A DNA stretch of 64,000 nucleotides. Source: Apostichopus japonicus (lineage: Eukaryota > Echinodermata > Holothuroidea > Aspidochirotida > Stichopodidae). The position numbers and the translations under genes are program-made. The stretch is from contig NC_092583.1 of the NCBI RefSeq assembly GCF_037975245.1, forward strand, positions 15,855,264 through 15,919,263, given 5' to 3'. The notes beneath the pieces were generated by a model that was given only the letters and a program-made list of their open reading frames with translations, searched no databases and was not told the origin of the DNA. Position 1 is the stretch's first letter, and each line of letters begins with the position of its first letter. Below, piece by piece: positions 59,101-64,000 of this stretch.

Positions 59101-62100
59101 CTCTTCCCACGACATGTGTATCGTCATAACAACGTTTTCGGTCGGTAAGCGGAAAATTGTAATTGTCCTGCTATAGTTGTGGCATTTATTTTTCTCCAAA
59201 TTTAACTGAAAACAAAAGCCTGAAAGTTAACAGCAGTAACTAATGTCACAGATCACTGATCCAATTTACTCTATCAGTATCTGTACTTTTGGCAAAACAA
59301 ACAAAACAACAAACACAAATATACAAAAGAACCAATAAAAAAATGATAAATTTCATTCACTATTCTCTCAGAAAAGATATAACCCATGAGGCTGGAGCTT
59401 TGTCCAATAAGCTTCATTTACACTTCTGCCGTCGTGCTTTTTGTTTTTCACTCTTTTGGAAGAAAAATATTGATTAACGAACTTACTGTCACCACTTGTT
59501 CTTTGAGATCTGGTCAAAGGATTGCTACGAATCTCAATACCATCCTGTACGAATACGGTCTGGACGCTGATGTCGATGGTGGTATACGGCGGTAGATTGT
59601 CAAAGGTGTGGCTATTTCCATCAATGGCTGCAACTATGGAGTTGTTAATGTTGGAGTAAGATGCAGACACCAGGTAACCATCCCTCTGCCCAGTAGCTTC
59701 AACCCAACGGAAACTTATCGACGTGGAATCGACGTTGGTGATTTCTAGATTACTGGGGCCCTCGATGACTGAATCAATCGAGAAGAAGAAGAAAAAAAAT
59801 TGAAACATATGGATGGAGACAAAAAACGCCAAACAATATACAAAATGTCAACAATTTGAAACTTACAGAGGTTTTTCCATTACTAAAAATAACCAAAAGC
59901 TAAGGATGCAGTGCCTTGTGTCACAAATTTACATACACTTAACAAAACTTTCTGACTTGGACAATAAACAATGTTCATTTCGGAAATTGCAATGTTGAAT
60001 GGTTGTCTTGCATCACAATGTTGAATGTTGTCATTCCCTGCCTTCTGATATTAACTTATAGCAGATCATGGCAGATTATTGAAGGTGAAAATGGTCTCCT
60101 ATAGTTGTGGGAGATAAGTACAATCAAGAAACGATTGGTCTATTTCTTCTTTCATGTTATCCTTTGAATGGACAGGAGGCCAACCTACCTACCACAATGC
60201 CATCTTTGGGGTCATACAACAATAATGTGTGCACATATTAATTATTAATTTTACGTTATCATTTTACATCACACATTCATCATTAATATTCACATGAATA
60301 TTTATGCAACTTCTGTTGTCCACCATAACCAAAAAATTTTTTTAAAAACTGAAGCCCAAAAAATTGAACGCCCTTAAATAGTGCATACTCAGATATAAAA
60401 AGGTCACTGTCCAACAACTAATAAATAAGGCTCTTTTCTCATTCTCTTCTCTTTTTTTTTATCCCTAAATAATCCATATCAAAATGTTTTACCTGTTCTG
60501 ATCTCCATGGATACTCTGTTACTGACCAAATTTTGGAACTGGCTGATCACCTCAAAGGAATACAAAGTGGCGGATTGAAGGTCGCTGACCATGTATCTGA
60601 CCGTTGTCTGGTATTCAATGGTCAATACCGTCCTTGAGATGGTTGCAAGCGGTCGATACTGTAACTCGTAGGAATCAGCTATTCCTCGCGGTAAGGAGAG
60701 ACTCAGTGTAATTGAGGTTGCATCAACCACTACGTTATCTATCACAGGAACGTCTGGCGCTGTTCATGAAATTATGGAAACAGATAAAAATATTACCATG
60801 TGAAAACCACAATACATCCAATTATCAGCCATATTCATGTTGTCTTTCAGAACCTGCGTGACATGATGTTCTTGGTCTCTGTGTTACACAGTGAATTGAT
60901 GCGTATATTGCAATCCAGCGATTGAGGTTAAGAGCTGCAACCATCTTTCATGACAAAGGATATTTTTAGTATTGAGTGACTATCCCTCGGGCAAAGAATA
61001 GCTGCAGCAACTGCAAAATCTAGCTCAGCTAGAATAAATCAATATGAAACAATAGGGATTATCTCTGTGGCAGACCTGTGTGCAACTGCAGCAGATCACA
61101 ATAGAGTATGTCCTATGCAGCCAGGCTGCAGAAATGCTGCAGTCCCCTCAGCTTCCTACTTTTGACATGTTACATAATAGAAATTGCTTTGTTTTATTCA
61201 AAGACTGCAGTCACACCTAGATGGTTCATAAGTGTACAGCGGAGGCCAGCTTTCCCAAGAATGGGCATGCCCTCTGATCCCTTATGAGTGGAAAATGACC
61301 TAGGATGATTTTATATTTGATGTATTACAATTGATTTTCATGGGCCTACAATACTTGCTGTAGGCAATTTAATGAACAAAATATTCCTTTGCTAAAATCC
61401 ATACATTGCTAAATCCACTCTGCTGTTATAATATATTCAACTGCATAAACAATACAGAGAACTAAAAATCTGGTATTACATAAAAATGTGATATTTCTTC
61501 AGGTAAAGAAATATTTTGAAACAAATTTTGACACTTTGGCTCGATCAAAGCCTTGTAAAAAAAAATGTTAAAAAACTTCAAAAGTTGACGATAGCTGGCA
61601 CACTCACCGGTTACTCCGATAGCTACCGAGGGTGGGCTACTGGCCGTGGTTCCGGATCTGTCTACCACTGCACGTAGATTAATGTCATACCTGGTTGCCG
61701 GGATGAGACCGGTGATATCTCTTCTCCGGACGTCCACATCTGTGATGTTGATTAAATCTACAAAAGACGTGGTGGCATTCCAAGAGAGTTGATACCTGCT
61801 GGGAATGTATCCTGCTGGGGGGCTCCAGCTGATAGCGATCTGATCAGAAGTTGTCTCTTCTACACGCAGGGTAGGTCTTGTGGGAGCTGGAAAAAAAGAA
61901 GAAATTGCATTATAATATAGTTTTTAGTAGGAATTTTCAGTTTCAAAAACAAGTCTTGTTGATACAATCTATAATCAGAACAGGGAGTTTGTGCAAACAT
62001 TCTGAATTCTTTAGTTTCTGTAAAAGATGTTCACGATACCCAATAGCATAGGTGTATGCTGACGCTTACAGCGGACTGCATGATAAAGTGAGCTGTAACA

Positions 62101-64000
62101 CTTGGCCTACTACACTTTCATAGCAGATGTAAGTGGACCTAGTCTAATTTGCATATTTACAACACTTTCATAGCAGATGTAAGTGGACCTAGTCTAATTT
62201 GCATATTTACTACACTTTCATAGCAGATGAAAGTGAACCTAGTCTAACTTGAATATTTATTACACTTTCATAGCAGATATAAGTGGACCTAGTCTAATTT
62301 GCATATTTACTACACTTTTATAGCAGATGTAACTATAAAGACCTATTTCAATTTGAATATATGCATTAGTTACTTGTAAGCAATAAATTGAGTTTGAACC
62401 CTAACTATTCAAGCATTTCAGCAAAATATACCAAGTATATGTTATGAAAGATGTCCAATAAGTGATAAATTAACGATTCCATTTGGATTTGATTTGATAA
62501 TCTGTCAAACTCACTTGTCAATCCATTTGCTCGGCTCACAAGGCTATCTTCGTTGCCACTTCTGGTTATCACTGTAGCCTCGTACCTAGTAGCTATCACC
62601 AAGTTGTTGAAAGTAACTTGAGTCTCACCGGGAACGCGAAGGAAAGGCGAAGCGGGGAAACCATCCATGGGGTCCAAGGTAACAACGTAAGAATCAAAAC
62701 TGCCTCCTGCATCCTCCCACGAGACTTGTATGGACTGAGAGTTGATGTCCTGGATCATCAACCCTCTGACTTGTTCAGGTCCTGAAGAACAGTTATTGAA
62801 TGAAATATTTCAAAATATTTTCACTTTCTTCTATTGGCTTCACTTTTCTTGGTTGTACAACACTGCTGGGTATTCTTAGGGGGAGGGATTGGGGAAGCAG
62901 AATGGGGGGGGGGAGAGTGCAGTATCAAATACAGAAAGAACAAAAGTCCAGATGGGAAAGAGATAGAAAGTAAGAGGTACAAAGGCGTAACGAAGCATCA
63001 CGTGAGAGGAGAAGAATTTATGTCAACATAAACAATAACTGACGTAACCAAGAGAAACGAAATGGACAGACAATTACAAGTTTGATGTTTGTTCAATGGG
63101 TTTAGAGGGAATATTATCTTTCTTTTCATCTTTCATAAAATTGTACCATCATTCCCCTTAAAGTTCTGAACACGGATAGCAATAACATGGACAAGTGGAA
63201 AATGTCAACATGAAGAAAACACAAACAGTATTTTTTTTTTATTCTTTGTGCATTATCATACTATTTGATAATTATAGTTAATTGTCGAACTTATCATTTT
63301 CAAATTCCTTCCCCAGCTGTGCGCTAGTTTGGAAGTTCATCATTATCAAAATCTATCCTCTTAGCAGAAAGTTCCAAATTTATTTGCCCTTCGAATCTTG
63401 ATGGATTATTTTATGGAAGCATGCATTGTTCCACTAGGGTATGTATAGTATGTGAATGTGAAACATGTAAAGATCTCATATCAGCTAATATTACACAGCT
63501 GTGACTGGCTTCATACAACTGAGAGCTCTATAATAAAATGCTACTTGGGTATATTTCATTGTTTTTAAATTAAGTGTAAGATAATTTCCTGTCACAGGCA
63601 TTATAACTAATATAAGTTGCAACTAAGACTAGTTGGGTTCAACTGTCAGTAGCAATACGTTTGTGTTTTAATCTTTGGTGCCAATTTTTGGAGCAAAGAA
63701 GCTGCAATGAACATTTGAAACTTTGGAAACTTTTGTCACAGGGCCACGATATTCCACTTACGAGTTCTCTGGGTGACTGTTCTCATTCCCTCCTTTCTGA
63801 GGGAGCCCTTCAACAACTGAATTGTGATCGTGTAGAGCTCTCCAGGAGTGAGATCCTCAAAGACTAAGGTTCTTTGTCCGAATCGCTCAATGATGAGAGG
63901 TGATTGGGTGGACCCGGTCTCCGGCGAGTAAGTTATCTGGTAGCGGTCAAAATCTCCGACTCCGCCTCCCCAGCTGATGGTGATCGTACGCTCGTTATAA
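47161..64000 (-). CDS. Receptor tyrosine phosphatase, R3 type (FN3 repeats, TM, single PTP domain; 5' end outside window)
   Basis: A type I membrane protein that would reverse tyrosine phosphorylation at the cell surface. I joined 22 exons, all in phase: 63762-64000 (open), 62515-62781, 61608-61886, 60493-60759, 59487-59768, 58777-58910, 58265-58378, 57906-57975, 57468-57614, 56731-56920, 55977-56050, 55408-55516, 54218-54406, 53043-53124, 52563-52653, 51970-52031, 51138-51272, 50443-50565, 49954-50102, 49258-49396, 47929-48013, 47161-47234; about 1,099 residues are visible. One phosphatase domain after one helix, with FN3 repeats outside, is the plan of the PTPRB/PTPRJ/PTPRO/PTPRQ group; I cannot assign one orthologue, so no symbol is given. 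The catalytic loops carry unusual substitutions (see the catalytic entry). Signal peptide and first FN3 repeats lie beyond 64000. Minus strand, tail to tail with MCRS1. Confidence 0.94.
48598..49135. repeat. CTAACTA-type complex tandem repeat, about 540 bases
   Basis: Blocks of CTAACTACTAACTA alternate with GGTATCTAACTACTGTTGGT, giving a coarse period of about 60-75 bases. It lies in the phosphatase intron between exons 49258-49396 and 47929-48013, that is, between the P-loop and the end of the Q-loop. Confidence 0.95.
50876..50903. repeat. (TA)n microsatellite
   Basis: About 14 TA units in a phosphatase intron. Confidence 0.95.
51340..51460 (+). mobile_element. Repeat copy B with hammerhead-like core
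   Basis: Same family as the copy at 11519-11830, opposite strand, about 90 percent alike by eye. The core is TTGAAGA (the first C changed to T), hairpin GATCC-TGCTA-GGATT, GAAACGTCAGGCC. The C-to-T change hits an invariant hammerhead base, so this copy should be inactive. It lies in the intron upstream of phosphatase exon 51138-51272. Confidence 0.6.
51571..51650. repeat. G-rich tract with quadruplex potential
   Basis: At least nine runs of three or more G separated by A, AT or T (GGGAGGGGATGGGAGGGG type) on the plus strand, C-rich in the phosphatase transcript. Confidence 0.8.
54468..54760. repeat. ATTGCACTGC degenerate short-word repeat
   Basis: Many copies of GCATTG, ATTGCA and ACTGCATT scattered without a fixed period, next to the SINE in the same phosphatase intron. 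Confidence 0.8.
54864..55109 (-). mobile_element. tRNA-derived SINE with (AATAC)n tail
   Basis: Read on the minus strand, it begins GGGGTGTTAGCTCAGTGGTT (A box TAGCTCAGTGG, 55089-55099), has a B-box-like GAGTTCGAGTTAC (55044-55056) about 33 bases on, then a body of about 170 bases, and ends in four AATAC units. This is the layout of a tRNA-related SINE about 245 bases long. I could not see a convincing target-site duplication. It is intronic and antisense to nothing; it lies in the same direction as the phosphatase gene. Confidence 0.85.
55408..55516 (-). CDS. Receptor phosphatase transmembrane exon
   Basis: This exon encodes a hydrophobic run of about 25 residues (IYFIVGGIGVVAILIIVLAL followed by CLVCCVV), stopped by RKNK, a basic stop-transfer signal. 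It is the only membrane helix in the visible protein and fixes the orientation: FN3 repeats outside, phosphatase inside. The next exon, 54218-54406, is a basic, Ser-rich juxtamembrane segment (KPRRKRVASSVSSSDSGDG). Confidence 0.95.
55977..64000 (-). CDS. Receptor phosphatase ectodomain: at least six FN3 repeats plus membrane-proximal domain
   Basis: Exons 63762-64000, 62515-62781, 61608-61886, 60493-60759 and 59487-59768 each hold one FN3 repeat, with the Trp strand (ITISWGGG, IQVSWEDAGG, IAISWSPPAG, ISFRWVEATG) and the Y-x-V-x-V/L core (YTITVQLL, YEATVITRSG, YDINLRAVV, YSFEVISQF). The complete ones start and end in phase 1, the symmetrical class that allows exon duplication. A sixth repeat is split over 58777-58910, 58265-58378 and 57906-57975 (ITARNNFGDGPS). 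Exons 57468-57614, 56731-56920 and 55977-56050 form the membrane-proximal region found in R3 phosphatases, with CGSFTYCNPPLKEGTTY and LVAIRVYNDAGY. Confidence 0.9.
56155..56660. repeat. 88-bp tandem repeat with GCAGCCA words
   Basis: Units starting GCTGCAGCCATTTTACTGTT at 56338, 56426 and 56514 are nearly identical over 88 bases; more diverged units extend to the left. It lies in the intron just upstream of phosphatase exon 55977-56050. Confidence 0.95.
62110..62335. repeat. 51-bp tandem repeat, about 4.5 copies
   Basis: Unit TACACTTTCATAGCAGATGT followed by AAGTGGACCTAGTCTAATTT and 11 more bases, repeated with few changes in the intron between two FN3 exons. Confidence 0.95.

Overview
The window is animal nuclear DNA. 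It is AT-rich, every gene is split into many short exons with GT-AG introns, and simple repeats and small transposon relics are scattered through it. The proteins resemble deuterostome orthologues, and the repeat types look like a marine invertebrate such as an echinoderm (possibly a sea cucumber). The species is an inference and is not shown directly.

Four genes account for nearly all coding sequence. (1) Bases 407-23713, minus strand: VPS8, the CORVET endosomal tethering subunit. I placed 34 exons, 1,166 codons, all in phase; the C-terminal end with the RING finger lies beyond base 1. (2) Bases 26462-34892, minus: BARD1, the BRCA1 partner. Nine coding exons give a complete 738-residue protein with RING, ankyrin repeats and tandem BRCT domains. 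(3) Bases 37578-44629, plus: MCRS1 (microspherule protein 1), a subunit of the INO80 and NSL chromatin complexes. Twelve coding exons give a complete 610-residue protein with a C-terminal FHA domain. (4) Bases 47161 to beyond 64000, minus: a receptor tyrosine phosphatase of the R3 type (fibronectin III repeats, one transmembrane helix, one phosphatase domain). Its 5' end is outside the window.

VPS8 and BARD1 lie in tandem. BARD1 and MCRS1 are divergent across about 2.7 kb. MCRS1 and the phosphatase are convergent. The genes have unrelated jobs (endosome fusion, DNA repair, chromatin, signalling), so this is ordinary animal gene neighbourhood rather than a functional cluster.

The most notable observations are: a phosphatase domain that keeps the catalytic Cys, Arg and WPD Asp but has changed P-loop, Q-loop and pTyr-loop residues; a repeat family present about four times that carries a hammerhead-ribozyme-like core of the kind known from Penelope-like retroelements; a perfect 10-bp CLEAR-type E-box (the TFEB/TFE3 site) upstream of VPS8; two hAT-like elements with recognisable 8-bp target duplications; and an intronic 23-bp minisatellite with higher-order structure. 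I found no bacterial, viral or CRISPR features.
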